Assembly: GCA_029256185.1 (NCBI GenBank)
Contig: JAQSYI010000050.1
Location: 1 to 64,000, forward strand
Direction of reading: 5' to 3'
Source of the DNA: Paenibacillaceae bacterium
Lineage (GTDB): Bacteria > Bacillota > Bacilli > Paenibacillales > NBRC-103111
DNA length: 64,000 nucleotides
Part shown: positions 44,930-53,201 of the stretch, piece after piece
Layout: every line of letters begins with the position of its first letter
How positions within the stretch are numbered: the first letter of the stretch is position 1
Made by a program: the position numbers and the translations under genes
Notes under the pieces: generated by a model
What the model saw: the letters and a program-made list of their open reading frames with translations, nothing else
Database searches by the model: none
Told to the model about the DNA's origin: nothing

Positions 44930-46522
44930 TTATTTCCGTTTATAATAACGCTCCAGGGAAGACTGCTTGATGGCGACAGCCCGTTCGATTTTCATGCTCT
45001 TCATCTGATCCCTGTACTTATCGAAATTGGCCAGCGGCTCGGCGCCCATCACGAACTTCAGGAACATCTCGCTGCGGTAGGTATCAATCTCCGACATGAT
45101 GGAGGAAAGCTCCTGCCCTTCCTCCGTGCTCTCCGTCACCCGCGGCAGGCGGGTCTTCTCCAGGTTCTTGAAGTAGACATTAAAGGTTGTGCTGGCTTCC
45201 TTCTGCTGCGCGAAGGAGTTGTATTGCTCCGCGTAACGCGAATCGCCGACAAAGCCGGGCGAAGGGCTGGAAACCCGCAGATATTTGGACATGGCCTCGG
45301 CCACAGACAGATTGTCCGGGTTCTTCATAATCAGATCCGTGTATGTGGGATAGCCGTTGATCATGTTATAGGTGACTCCCACGATGCCGAAGGACTTCAG
45401 CATATGACCTTCCTCGGAGTACAAGTAATCCAGCCACTTGGCGGTTTCCTCCGGATGCTTGTTGGAGGTAGTGATGCCGGCGCTTCCCTGCCCCCGGTAC
45501 GTATAGGCAGCGTTGAAGATGACGGGCGCATCCCCTTTTTTCAATACGGGATGCTGGGTGGCGACGAAATCCACCTTGGGATTGGCGGACTGCATGGCCA
45601 GCAGATACTTGCCGATGGGGCCGATATAGCTGGGGAAGGCCCCGGCGGTGCCGTTGGTGATCTTCGACTCCTTGGCCTTGGTATCCTGGGCGGCAAAGTC
45701 GGGGTCGATCAGCCCTTCCTTGTACCACGCGTTCAGCTGCGCCAGATAGTCCCTGTAGCCCGGCTCATACGGACCGTACTTGACCTTGCCGTTGTCCAGA
45801 TAGAAGGCCGCACCGATTCCGTACGCCCCGTTCAGACGGTCCACATTCAGCTCACTCAACGTGAAGGTCATGGGAGTCTTTATGCCCTTCTTCTCCTTGA
45901 ATTGGCGCAGGACATGGGTCCATTCCTCCACCGTCTCCGGGACGGACAGCCCCAATTCGTCCAGCCAGTCCTTGCGGACCACGAAGCCCGTTGTGGACTG
46001 GGTATTGCCGATGCCGATGGTGGGGAAAGCGTAGATGGTACCGTTGTCGGTCACCACCTCCTTCCTCACCTCGGGATTCTCATCCAGATACTTCTTCAGA
46101 TTGGGCGCATGCTTCTCGATAACCTCATTCAAGGGAATGATGATTTTATCCTGAATCGCCTTCTCCGGTCCGCCCGGGTAAGTGGTGAAATCGGATTCGA
46201 TGACATCGGGCAGCTTGCCCGAAGCAATCATCAGATTGAACTGCTCCTTCTCGCTGCCCGTTGCCGGATGCTGGAAGCTCACCTTCACGCCCGTTCTCTT
46301 CTCCAATTCCTGATAGAACATGGAATCGCTGAAGCTCTTCAGCGAACGGGCTGCATCCCCCGACATCGCCGTCCAGTACGATAATGCCAATGCGCCTGGA
46401 GACGCTGCGGAGGAAGGCTCCGCGGAAGGGCTATCTGTTGTCTTATTCCCTGAACTGCAACCTGCGGCAGCCGTAGCGGCGATGGCAGCAGCGGCTGCCA
46501 GCTTTGCCCATTTCATATTCAT
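44930..46522 (-). CDS. Extracellular solute-binding lipoprotein (module D)
   Basis: Lipoprotein of 530 residues: signal peptide rich in Ala with lipobox TAAAGCSSG, then a Thr/Ser/Pro/Ala-rich linker and a CUT1-type domain with VVRKDWLDELGLSVPETVEEW, the same motif seen in module C. GGGGAGG lies before the ATG. First gene of the module D operon, with a promoter at 46592-46621. Confidence 0.92.
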   Translation of the reverse strand: MNMKWAKLAAAAAIAATAAAGCSSGNKTTDSPSAEPSSAASPGALALSYWTAMSGDAARSLKSFSDSMFYQELEKRTGVKVSFQHPATGSEKEQFNLMIASGKLPDVIESDFTTYPGGPEKAIQDKIIIPLNEVIEKHAPNLKKYLDENPEVRKEVVTDNGTIYAFPTIGIGNTQSTTGFVVRKDWLDELGLSVPETVEEWTHVLRQFKEKKGIKTPMTFTLSELNVDRLNGAYGIGAAFYLDNGKVKYGPYEPGYRDYLAQLNAWYKEGLIDPDFAAQDTKAKESKITNGTAGAFPSYIGPIGKYLLAMQSANPKVDFVATQHPVLKKGDAPVIFNAAYTYRGQGSAGITTSNKHPEETAKWLDYLYSEEGHMLKSFGIVGVTYNMINGYPTYTDLIMKNPDNLSVAEAMSKYLRVSSPSPGFVGDSRYAEQYNSFAQQKEASTTFNVYFKNLEKTRLPRVTESTEEGQELSSIMSEIDTYRSEMFLKFVMGAEPLANFDKYRDQMKSMKIERAVAIKQSSLERYYKRK

Positions 46523-46591
46523 TGTTTGACCTCCCCGTTCTTATGGATCAAGCCCGTTGCACCGGCCGGATGCATTGCTTAATGCCCCTTC

Positions 46592-46621
46592 AGTATAGCC
46601 AGCAGTTTTGCGGATTGACAA
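46592..46621 (-). promoter_or_regulatory. Promoter of the module D sugar operon
   Basis: TTGTCA and TATACT on the minus strand at 18-bp spacing predict a leader of about 60 bases before the binding-protein ATG at 46522. Confidence 0.6.
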
Positions 46622-46884
46622 TTTGCATCTAATGACCGGATGAGCACCCCATGACATGGTGGTGAAATGGAAAGAAGGTTACCGGATGACAAGGGGTCAA
46701 CGGGACAGAGGAATCGCCTCCTGTTGAGACAACCGGGGTTGTTCCGTCTCTCAGATGCCGGCCGCGGATTGATGGATCGTTATAGCTCAATGTACCATGC
46801 AAGCTTTCTGATCTTTTGGTGAAGGAGCAGCTTTCATGCCGGGTTGCGGCAATAAGCCTTGGACAGCTTCTATTGAAGAAACGA

Positions 46885-46916
46885 CGAAAACACCCCCATC
46901 CGTTATGAATGGGGGC
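46885..46916 (-). terminator. Terminator of the pot operon
   Basis: CCCCCAT (46893-46899) pairs with ATGGGGG (46909-46915), extended by flanking pairs, and is followed on the minus strand by GTGTTTTCG. It lies about 20 bp past the potD stop. Confidence 0.8.
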
Positions 46917-46936
46917 GTCCTCGCCATAAACCGCCT

Positions 46937-48013
46937 TTACCGCTTCCGGTGCATCTTGAATTCCAGGAACAGCTCGTTTAGGTGGGCCAGCTTTCTTTTG
47001 CCCAGATTCTCGTATACCTCCAGCTTCTCCAGCACCTCATCCCCCGGATAGAAGCGCTCATCTCCCGCAATGTCCTCGGGCAGGAAGCGGAGCGCCTCCT
47101 TGTTGGGCGTGGAGTAGCCTACATATTCTGTATTAGTGGCCGCATTCTCGGGGTCCAGCATGAAATTGATGAATTGGTGCGCTCCCTCCAGATTGCGGGC
47201 CGTCTTCGGGATCACCATATTGTCCGACCAGATGTTGGAGCCCTCCTGCGGAATCACGTAATCCAGCTTATCGTTCTCATCCATGATCTCCGAAGCGTCT
47301 CCGGACCAGACAAGCCCCACTGCCGCTTCCTCGTTGGCCAGGAGCAGCTTGATCTCATCGCCGAGAATCGCCTTCACATTGGGCGTCAGCTCATTTAACT
47401 TGCGCTTGGCCTCCTGCAGATGGTCCTCATCCGTATCGTTCAGGGAATAGCCCAGACTGTTCAAGCCCATCCCCATCACTTCCCGGGCGCCGTCCAGCAG
47501 GAAGATGTTGTTCTTCAGCGACGGGTCCCACAGGTCCTCCCAGCTCTCGAAGGTCAAGCCCTCCACCATCTCCGGGTTATATACGATGCCGACCGTTCCC
47601 CAGAAGTAGGGGACCGAATAGACATTGCCCGGGTCGAAGGGCAGGTCCAGATACTTGGTGTCAATGTTCCGGAAATTGGGAAGCTTCGCCTTGTCCAGAG
47701 GCAGCAGCAGCTTCTCTTCCATCATCTTGTTAATGGCATAGTCCGAGGGCACGGCCACATCGAAGGTGGTTCCTCCCTGGGCGATCTTGGTGAGCATGGC
47801 CTCGTTGGAATCGAAGGTCTGGTAGATCACGGTAATCCCCGTCTCTTCCTCAAACTTGTCCAGAAGATCGGGATCGATATAATCCCCCCAGTTATAGACG
47901 GTGAGCGTATTGTCGCCGCTGTAGCCCTCGCTTGCATTCAGATAAGAAGCCAGATACATCAGGGCGAAGGCGACGGCGAATATGGCCAGGAAAGCCCGGT
48001 TCAGCTGCTTCAT
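46937..48013 (-). CDS. potD: Spermidine/putrescine-binding protein PotD
   Basis: Binding protein of 358 residues of the polyamine ABC importer. The mature domain starts LTVYNWGDYIDPDLLDKFEE, the diagnostic PotD/PotF opening, and contains TFDVAVPSDYAI and GLVWSGDASEI. The N-terminus (about 5-24) is hydrophobic but has no lipobox Cys, so it is likely held by an uncleaved signal anchor or secreted. Its ATG overlaps potC's stop by four bases. Last gene of potABCD, followed by a terminator. Confidence 0.92.
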   Translation of the reverse strand: MKQLNRAFLAIFAVAFALMYLASYLNASEGYSGDNTLTVYNWGDYIDPDLLDKFEEETGITVIYQTFDSNEAMLTKIAQGGTTFDVAVPSDYAINKMMEEKLLLPLDKAKLPNFRNIDTKYLDLPFDPGNVYSVPYFWGTVGIVYNPEMVEGLTFESWEDLWDPSLKNNIFLLDGAREVMGMGLNSLGYSLNDTDEDHLQEAKRKLNELTPNVKAILGDEIKLLLANEEAAVGLVWSGDASEIMDENDKLDYVIPQEGSNIWSDNMVIPKTARNLEGAHQFINFMLDPENAATNTEYVGYSTPNKEALRFLPEDIAGDERFYPGDEVLEKLEVYENLGKRKLAHLNELFLEFKMHRKR

Positions 48014-48822
48014 TCCGACACCCCCGCCCGGACGGACCTGACACGCTGATTGTTGCGGAGGTTAAGAAAGTAATAGCCGATCACCATCAGGATGGTGAAC
48101 AGGAAGATCATGGTGGACAGAGCATTGATCGACAGGGAGATGCCTTGTCTGGCCCGGGAATAAATTTCCACGGACAAGGTGCTGTAGCCGCTGCCGGTCA
48201 CGAAGAACGTCACGGCGAAGTCATCCAGCGAATAAGTCAGCGCCATGAAGAAGCCGGCGAATATCCCCTGCTTCGCATAAGGCAGAATAACCTTGGTCAG
48301 CACGTCGCGGCGGCTTGCCCCCAGGTCCCGGGCGGCGTCAACCAGCGTGGGACTCATCTCCTGCAGCTTGGGCAGGATCATCAGCACGGCGATGGGAATG
48401 CTGAAGGCAATATGGGACAGCAGCACGGACACGAAGCCCAGCTTGATTCCCACCAGTGTGAACAACACCAGGAAGGAGGCCCCGATGATGACGTCAGGGC
48501 TGACGATCAACACATTATTAAGAGACAGCAGCGCGTTCTTGGTTCTGTTCTTCTTCAGGGAACTGATTGCCAACGCTCCGCTGAAGCCCAGAATCGTGGC
48601 GATGGCCGAGGACAAGAGAGCCAGCACTACCGTATTGATTACAATGATGATAAGCCGGGTATCCTGGAAAACCTCCTTGTACCACTCCAGGGTGAAGCCC
48701 TCGAACTCCCGCATATGCCCTCCGCTGTTGAAGGAATAGTACATCATGTAAAAGATGGGCGCATATAAAATCACGAGTACAATAGTGAGATATAATCTTC
48801 CGAAAGCGCGTCCGCTCTTCAT
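48010..48822 (-). CDS. potC: Spermidine/putrescine ABC permease PotC
   Basis: Permease of 270 residues with six helices, starting RLYLTIVLVILYAPIFYMMYYSF as in PotC/YdcV proteins. The docking loop reads LVDAARDLGASRRDVLTKV followed by ILPYAKQGI. The ATG at 48822 overlaps the potB stop (ATGA), with AGGAGGAG upstream; the longer frame to 48915 is an artefact. Confidence 0.93.
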   Translation of the reverse strand: MKSGRAFGRLYLTIVLVILYAPIFYMMYYSFNSGGHMREFEGFTLEWYKEVFQDTRLIIIVINTVVLALLSSAIATILGFSGALAISSLKKNRTKNALLSLNNVLIVSPDVIIGASFLVLFTLVGIKLGFVSVLLSHIAFSIPIAVLMILPKLQEMSPTLVDAARDLGASRRDVLTKVILPYAKQGIFAGFFMALTYSLDDFAVTFFVTGSGYSTLSVEIYSRARQGISLSINALSTMIFLFTILMVIGYYFLNLRNNQRVRSVRAGVSE

Positions 48823-49643
48823 GTCCGGCTCCTCCTGTTCCGGTCGCCTGATAGAAACATGATGGCCACCATGACAATGACCAGGAATACGGCGATGGTC
48901 GAGCCCATACCCCAATCCTGGGTGACGAGGAAATGCTGCTCAATGGCCGTTCCCAGAGTAATGACCCGGTTGCCGGTAATCAGGCGGGTGATCATAAACA
49001 GGGAGAGGGCGGGAATGAACACCGCCTGACAGCCGGACTTAACCCCTGACAGCGTAAGGGGAAATACCACCCGCCGGAAGGTAGTCCAGGCGGAAGCTCC
49101 CAGATCCCGGGCGGCATCAGTCAGAGTAGGATTGAGTTCCTCCAAGGAATTGAAAATCGGCAGAATCATGAACGGAATGAAGATGTAGACCGCCACGAAG
49201 ATAAAGCTGAAGTCGGTGAACAGTATCTGCCTGGTTCCGATTCCCAGCCATTCCAGGAAGGTATTGACCGGCCCGGCGCTGCCGAATATGCCCAGGAAGG
49301 CATACGCCTTCAACAGCAGATTGATCCACGTCGGCAGAATAATCAGCAGCAGCAGCAGTTGCTTATGCTTGGAGCGGGTCAGCAGGTAAGCCGTGGGATA
49401 GGCCACCAACAGTGAGAACAGGGTAATCAGGAAGGCGTAGAAAAAAGAATTCAAGGCCATCATCAGATAAACCGGGTTAAACGCCTTCTTGTAGTTGGCT
49501 AGCGTGAACCCGCCGTCCACATTCTGAAAAGAATAATAGCCGATCAGCACGATCGGGATGATAACGAACAGCACAATCCATAACAGATAAGGGGCGAGAT
49601 ACAAGTTGCGGTTGCCCGCCTGGCTGCGGGTATCAGTGGACAT
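48819..49643 (-). CDS. potB: Spermidine/putrescine ABC permease PotB
   Basis: Permease of 274 residues; first helix near YLLWIVLFVIIPIVLIGYYSF, docking loop LTDAARDLGASAWTTFRRV followed by VFPLTLSGV. The start at 49643 has GAAGAGG and lies 11 bp inside the 3' end of potA, so the two are coupled. Pairs with PotC to form the polyamine pore. Confidence 0.93.
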   Translation of the reverse strand: MSTDTRSQAGNRNLYLAPYLLWIVLFVIIPIVLIGYYSFQNVDGGFTLANYKKAFNPVYLMMALNSFFYAFLITLFSLLVAYPTAYLLTRSKHKQLLLLLIILPTWINLLLKAYAFLGIFGSAGPVNTFLEWLGIGTRQILFTDFSFIFVAVYIFIPFMILPIFNSLEELNPTLTDAARDLGASAWTTFRRVVFPLTLSGVKSGCQAVFIPALSLFMITRLITGNRVITLGTAIEQHFLVTQDWGMGSTIAVFLVIVMVAIMFLSGDRNRRSRT

Positions 49644-50739
49644 GGACGGCCTCTTCATAGGCTTCCAGACGTTTGTCGAACTCTTCCTCTGTCTCGTTGA
49701 AGCGCATGACATGAATGGCCTCCGGTTCAAAGAACAGGCCGATCTGCTCGCCGACAGAAGCTTTCTTGGTGGAATGGACCAGCCACTCATGGCCTTCCCC
49801 GTCATAACAGACAATCTCATAGTGGACGCCCCGGAACAACTGGGTATCCACCCGCACCTTCAGCTTGCCTTGTTCCACCGAAGTAATCTCCAGATCCTCC
49901 GGCCGGATCACGATCTCCACAGGCTCGTTGGGCGCGAAGCCTTTATCCACACACTGAAACCGCCTTCCATTGACCTCGAGCAGATAATCCTCAATCATCA
50001 CACCCGGGACAATGTTGGACTCTCCAATAAAGTCAGCCACGAACCGGTTGATCGGTTCATCGTAAATGTCTGTAGGGGTCCCGCTTTGTTGGATCGTTCC
50101 CTCATTCAACACGAAGATTTCGTCTGACATCGCCAGCGCTTCCTCCTGGTCGTGGGTAACGAAGATGAAGGTGATCCCCAGCCGGCGCTGCAGCTCCCGA
50201 AGCTCATATTGCATCTCCGTACGCAGCTTCAGGTCCAGAGCGGACAACGGTTCATCCAGGAGCAGCACCTCCGGCTCATTGACAATCGCCCTTGCAATCG
50301 CCACCCGCTGGCGCTGGCCTCCGGACATCTCGCGGATTTCCCGTTTCTCGTATCCGGCCAGATTGACGAACTTCAGCGCTTCCTTCACCTTCGCTTCTAT
50401 AACCGAAGCTTTGTGCTTTTTGATCCGCAGGCCGAAGGCCACGTTCTCAAAGACATTCAGATGCGGAAACAGCGCGTAGTCCTGAAACACAGTATTGACC
50501 TGCCGCTCATTGGCAGGCACGCGGTTGATGATTTTGTCATTGAGATAGATATTTCCCTTGGATGGTTCCGCGAACCCGGCGATCAGCCTGAGTATCGTCG
50601 TCTTGCCGCAGCCCGACGGCCCCAGCAGCGTATAGAACTTGCCCCGTTCAATGGTAAAGCTTACATCATTTAAAACGACGGCTTCGTCGTCATATTCCTT
50701 GGATACATGCTCAAACCGAATAATGGCGCGATTGTCCAA
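49633..50739 (-). CDS. potA: Spermidine/putrescine ABC ATPase PotA (TTG start)
   Basis: ATPase of 368 residues: GPSGCGKTT, Q-loop VFQDYALFPHLNV, signature MSGGQRQRVAIARAI, VLLLDEPLSALDLKLR, FVTHDQEEAL, and a C-terminal TOBE regulatory domain with the motif VIRPEDLEI. I place the start at the TTG at 50739, which begins DNRAIIRFEHVSKEYD and has AAGGGG eight bases upstream; the ATG at 50826 would add a non-conserved leader. First gene of the operon; a perfect GlnR/TnrA box lies about 160 bp upstream. Confidence 0.92.
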   Translation of the reverse strand: MDNRAIIRFEHVSKEYDDEAVVLNDVSFTIERGKFYTLLGPSGCGKTTILRLIAGFAEPSKGNIYLNDKIINRVPANERQVNTVFQDYALFPHLNVFENVAFGLRIKKHKASVIEAKVKEALKFVNLAGYEKREIREMSGGQRQRVAIARAIVNEPEVLLLDEPLSALDLKLRTEMQYELRELQRRLGITFIFVTHDQEEALAMSDEIFVLNEGTIQQSGTPTDIYDEPINRFVADFIGESNIVPGVMIEDYLLEVNGRRFQCVDKGFAPNEPVEIVIRPEDLEITSVEQGKLKVRVDTQLFRGVHYEIVCYDGEGHEWLVHSTKKASVGEQIGLFFEPEAIHVMRFNETEEEFDKRLEAYEEAVHVH

Positions 50740-51094
50740 TTTCCCAGCCCCTTCTATTCTCCGAAGAGCAAATTTTGAGATCATTATACATGATCTTCGC
50801 CAAATCGACATGGATTTTTTGCACAAATAGTCATGTTTTTATTATTAATACCCCCGGTTAATATATTCGACGCACTGCAAACGTTTTTATGTTATATCTA
50901 TGTCATATAATATAACATAAAAAACGAATATTCTGGGAACTCAGCCGTTTTTTCATTCGTCATTTATTGTCCGGCTTTCAATTCGATGTTATAATTCATG
51001 ACATTACTCTTTACTAGCCTATACATAGTTTGTCCCGGTGAACGGCAGTTGCGATTTTCACTATAGATACTCAGATGAGGAAGGGTGACTTGGT
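50740..51094. promoter_or_regulatory. Divergent control region, potABCD / P-II gene
   Basis: A 355-bp AT-rich region. Plus-strand TTGTCC (50967-50972), 17 bp and TATAAT (50990-50995) form the likely P-II promoter. TATATT on the minus strand (50865-50860) is a possible pot -10. The GlnR/TnrA box (50901-50917) sits in a larger inverted repeat between them. Confidence 0.55.
50884..50923. promoter_or_regulatory. GlnR/TnrA box within a 14-bp-arm inverted repeat
   Basis: The sequence TGTCATATAATATAACA (50901-50917) fits the GlnR/TnrA consensus TGTNANAWWWTMTNACA at every defined position. It lies partly in an inverted repeat, TTTTTATGTTATAT (50884-50897) with ATATAACATAAAAA (50910-50923). Its centre is about 56 bp upstream of a possible pot start and about 93 bp upstream of the predicted P-II start. 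It suggests nitrogen-source control of one or both genes. Confidence 0.7.
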
Positions 51095-51427
51095 ATGGGG
51101 ATGATTATGATCCAGGCGATTGTTAGACCAGAGAAGGCTGACGCCGTATTGGCCGAGCTGATGAAGGCAGGCTTTCCTTCCGTCAGTAAGATGGACATTG
51201 TTGGCCGGGGCAAGCAGAAGGGCATCCAGATCGGTGAGACCCATTATGACCAGTTGTCGAAAAAGATGCTGTTCATGGTCGTCAACGAGGACGAGAAGGA
51301 CGACGTAATCAAGATCGTTATGCGCGTGGCACGGACGGGAGACAAGGGAGCTTTTGGGGATGGCAAGATCTTTGTGCTGCCTGTCGCCGAAGCATATACG
51401 ATCAGCTCGGGCAAGAACCAGCTGTAG
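51095..51427 (+). CDS. P-II family nitrogen regulator, NifI1-like
   Basis: Small trimeric-type signalling protein of 110 residues. It has the P-II fold signatures at the start (MIQAIVRPEKADAV) and end (GDGKIFVLPVAEAYTI). The T-loop differs from GlnB/GlnK: GRGKQKGIQIGETHYDQL replaces the region with the usual uridylylated Tyr, and this pattern (GRGKQ.G...G..HYD.L) is that of NifI1 proteins of archaeal and clostridial nitrogenase operons. GAGGAAGGG precedes the start. No amtB, glnA or nif genes flank it. It may sense 2-oxoglutarate/ATP and regulate an unidentified partner. Confidence 0.85.
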   Translation: MGMIMIQAIVRPEKADAVLAELMKAGFPSVSKMDIVGRGKQKGIQIGETHYDQLSKKMLFMVVNEDEKDDVIKIVMRVARTGDKGAFGDGKIFVLPVAEAYTISSGKNQL

Positions 51428-51483
51428 CCTTGCCGCGGGACGCCCGGGTAAAAAGTTTCGCAGCAGCTGCTACCCGCAAAAAA

Positions 51484-51524
51484 AGCCTCAAGACCGGACC
51501 TTACCAGCCGGGCTTGGGGCTTTG
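51484..51524. terminator. Hairpin after the P-II gene
   Basis: AGCCTCAAG (51484-51492) pairs with CTTGGGGCT (51513-51521) with one wobble, enclosing CCGG/CCGG. It has an A run before and TTGGCTATATT after, so it could act in either direction. Confidence 0.65.
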
Positions 51525-51549
51525 GCTATATTAGGAGGCGATAAAGGTC

Positions 51550-51578
51550 TTGCTTCCTGCCCGTCCTGGCAATATGAT
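51550..51578 (+). promoter_or_regulatory. Putative promoter of the small EamA gene
   Basis: TTGCTT (51550-51555), a 17-bp spacer and TATGAT (51573-51578) lie 100 bp before the start codon. Confidence 0.5.
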
Positions 51579-51677
51579 AGACAGGAATTCTATAAATATG
51601 GAAACCCCGGCAGATGACAGGTCTGCAGGTCTGTTGATGCGCCGGAGCAGAAATTTCGTCAGAAAGGAGTTTTTTAG

Positions 51678-52106
51678 ATGAGTGTGTGGCTGATATACGC
51701 CCTGCTGTCGGCGTTGATGGCAGCCCTCGTGGCCTTGTTCGGCAAGATCGGTCTGGCCAATGTGGATGCCAACACCGCAACCGCCTTGCGTGCCGTTATC
51801 ATGGCGGCTTTTCTGGTAGCGGTGGTCTTGTTTGAGGGCAAGCTGAGCCAACTTCCTGCCATCTTCGCCAACAAGAAGGCCATTGCCTTCATTGCATTCA
51901 GCGGCGTTGCGGGGGCTCTGTCCTGGTTATTCTACTTCATCGCCTTGAAGCATGGAAGCGTCTCACAGGTTGGCCCCGTGGACAAGCTTAGCGTGGTGAT
52001 AGCCGTTGTGCTGGCCTTCATGTTCCTGGGCGAGAAGCTTTCCCTGCTGAACACCCTGGGGGTGGTGCTTATCGCCGCGGGAGCGATTATGGTTGCAGTG
52101 AAGTAG
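51678..52106 (+). CDS. Half-size EamA-domain membrane protein
   Basis: Membrane protein of 142 residues with five predicted helices and a single EamA unit, including GVAGALSWLFYFIALKHGSVSQV and the C-terminal FLGEKLSLLNTLGVVLIAAGA motif. Full DMT transporters have two such units; single-unit members are thought to dimerise, as in small multidrug-resistance proteins. AAAGGAG precedes the ATG. Convergent with the full-length DMT gene 14 bp downstream. Substrate unknown. Confidence 0.85.
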   Translation: MSVWLIYALLSALMAALVALFGKIGLANVDANTATALRAVIMAAFLVAVVLFEGKLSQLPAIFANKKAIAFIAFSGVAGALSWLFYFIALKHGSVSQVGPVDKLSVVIAVVLAFMFLGEKLSLLNTLGVVLIAAGAIMVAVK

Positions 52107-52119
52107 TCAGGCAGCCGCC

Positions 52120-53109
52120 TCATGTCCGGGAGCCGGGAACCGCAGGCTTGATGCTCCCGCTCTTCCGCGACTGCCGCGGGTTGTCCTGCACCGCTTGCTG
52201 GGATTTATCCTTCTGCACCACGTACATAGCCGCCAATACGCCAACGCCTCCTATTACCTGAAACAGGCTGACGGATTCGTCAAGCAGGAAGTAACCGGCA
52301 AAGGCCGCAGTCACCGGCAGCGCGTACCCGTAGAAGGAGGATTTGAACGCCCCCAGCCGGGCCAGGCACCAGTTATGAAGGGTAAATCCCACCAGACTGG
52401 CCAGCAAGGCGGTATACAGCAGGCTGATCCATCCCGATTGGCTGATTTCCGCAAAATAAGCCATGCTTCCTCTCAGCAGCACATAAGGGAACATGGACAG
52501 GGCGCCGGCGGTCATCTCCCATGTAATCAACAGCAGAACGGAATATTTGGCGGTCAGCCTGCTTATTCCGATCAGGTAGAACGCTCCGAACAGGCTGCGG
52601 AGCAGCAGAAGCACATCTCCCCGCAGGGTATTGGGACCGAAATGCAGACCCTGCTCTCCACCCGCCACAATAATAATTACGCTGATGAAGGCAAGAGGCA
52701 AACCGAACATTATCTTGGGAGTCAGGCGAATTTGTCTCATCGCCAGGGCAATGATCACAGTCAGCACCGGCATGAAACCTCTACCCAGCACGGCCCCGTT
52801 GGCCGCATTGGAATATTGCAGCGCGTAAGAAAGCAGGGCTTCCATCCCCACTGACGACAGGATGCCCAGGAACATAATCCACCCCCAATCCCGCTTCGCC
52901 ATCCGCAGGCTGCTTCCGCTTTTGCGGAAGGCCAGAATAACCCACACCCATAATATTGGGGCGATCATGGCGTAACGAAGCCCGTTGAACATCAGCGGAT
53001 TCCACTCCTGCCCCCCTATTTTCATGGAGCTCATATTGATGCCCCAGAGCAGATAAACCACTGCAAATCCCAAGTGAGGATACAAGCTCTTGATTGAACC
53101 GCTTTTCAT
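52120..53109 (-). CDS. DMT-family transporter (two EamA domains)
   Basis: Ten-helix inner-membrane protein of 329 residues with two EamA repeats (about 10-140 and 155-295), each ending in a GG..-type helix such as FQVIGGVGVLAAMYVV. A charged C-terminal tail of about 30 residues follows. I chose the ATG at 53109 because GGGGGA lies 8 bases upstream; 53124 is in frame. Family members export amino acids or metabolites; the substrate cannot be read. Confidence 0.88.
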   Translation of the reverse strand: MKSGSIKSLYPHLGFAVVYLLWGINMSSMKIGGQEWNPLMFNGLRYAMIAPILWVWVILAFRKSGSSLRMAKRDWGWIMFLGILSSVGMEALLSYALQYSNAANGAVLGRGFMPVLTVIIALAMRQIRLTPKIMFGLPLAFISVIIIVAGGEQGLHFGPNTLRGDVLLLLRSLFGAFYLIGISRLTAKYSVLLLITWEMTAGALSMFPYVLLRGSMAYFAEISQSGWISLLYTALLASLVGFTLHNWCLARLGAFKSSFYGYALPVTAAFAGYFLLDESVSLFQVIGGVGVLAAMYVVQKDKSQQAVQDNPRQSRKSGSIKPAVPGSRT

Positions 53110-53148
53110 TATCCCATCCCCCATTGTCCTAACAACTTCTTACAAGCA

Positions 53149-53174
53149 ATGCCCCGCAGCTGCCTGCGGGGCAT
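53149..53174 (-). terminator. Hairpin at the end of the amino-acid ABC operon
   Basis: ATGCCCCGCAG (53149-53159) pairs with CTGCGGGGCAT (53164-53174), an 11-bp stem with a 4-base loop, 28 bp past the ATPase stop. No T run follows, but the position is right for operon termination. Confidence 0.7.
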
Positions 53175-53201
53175 AAATGGCCTATATCGCCTCTTGCACA
53201 A

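Larger units (their letters stand above)
46523..46936. other. 414-bp intergenic region, module D promoter and potD terminator
   Basis: On the minus strand TTGTCA (46621-46616), an 18-bp spacer and TATACT (46597-46592) make the likely module D promoter. The potD terminator lies at 46885-46916. Nothing recognisable occupies the rest. Confidence 0.6.

Noticed and set aside
44020..44970. 316-codon plus-strand open frame over the module D permease and the GC-rich spacer
   Set aside because: Antisense to the permease, and its tail is translated tandem repeat (Pro/Gly/Ala/Arg).
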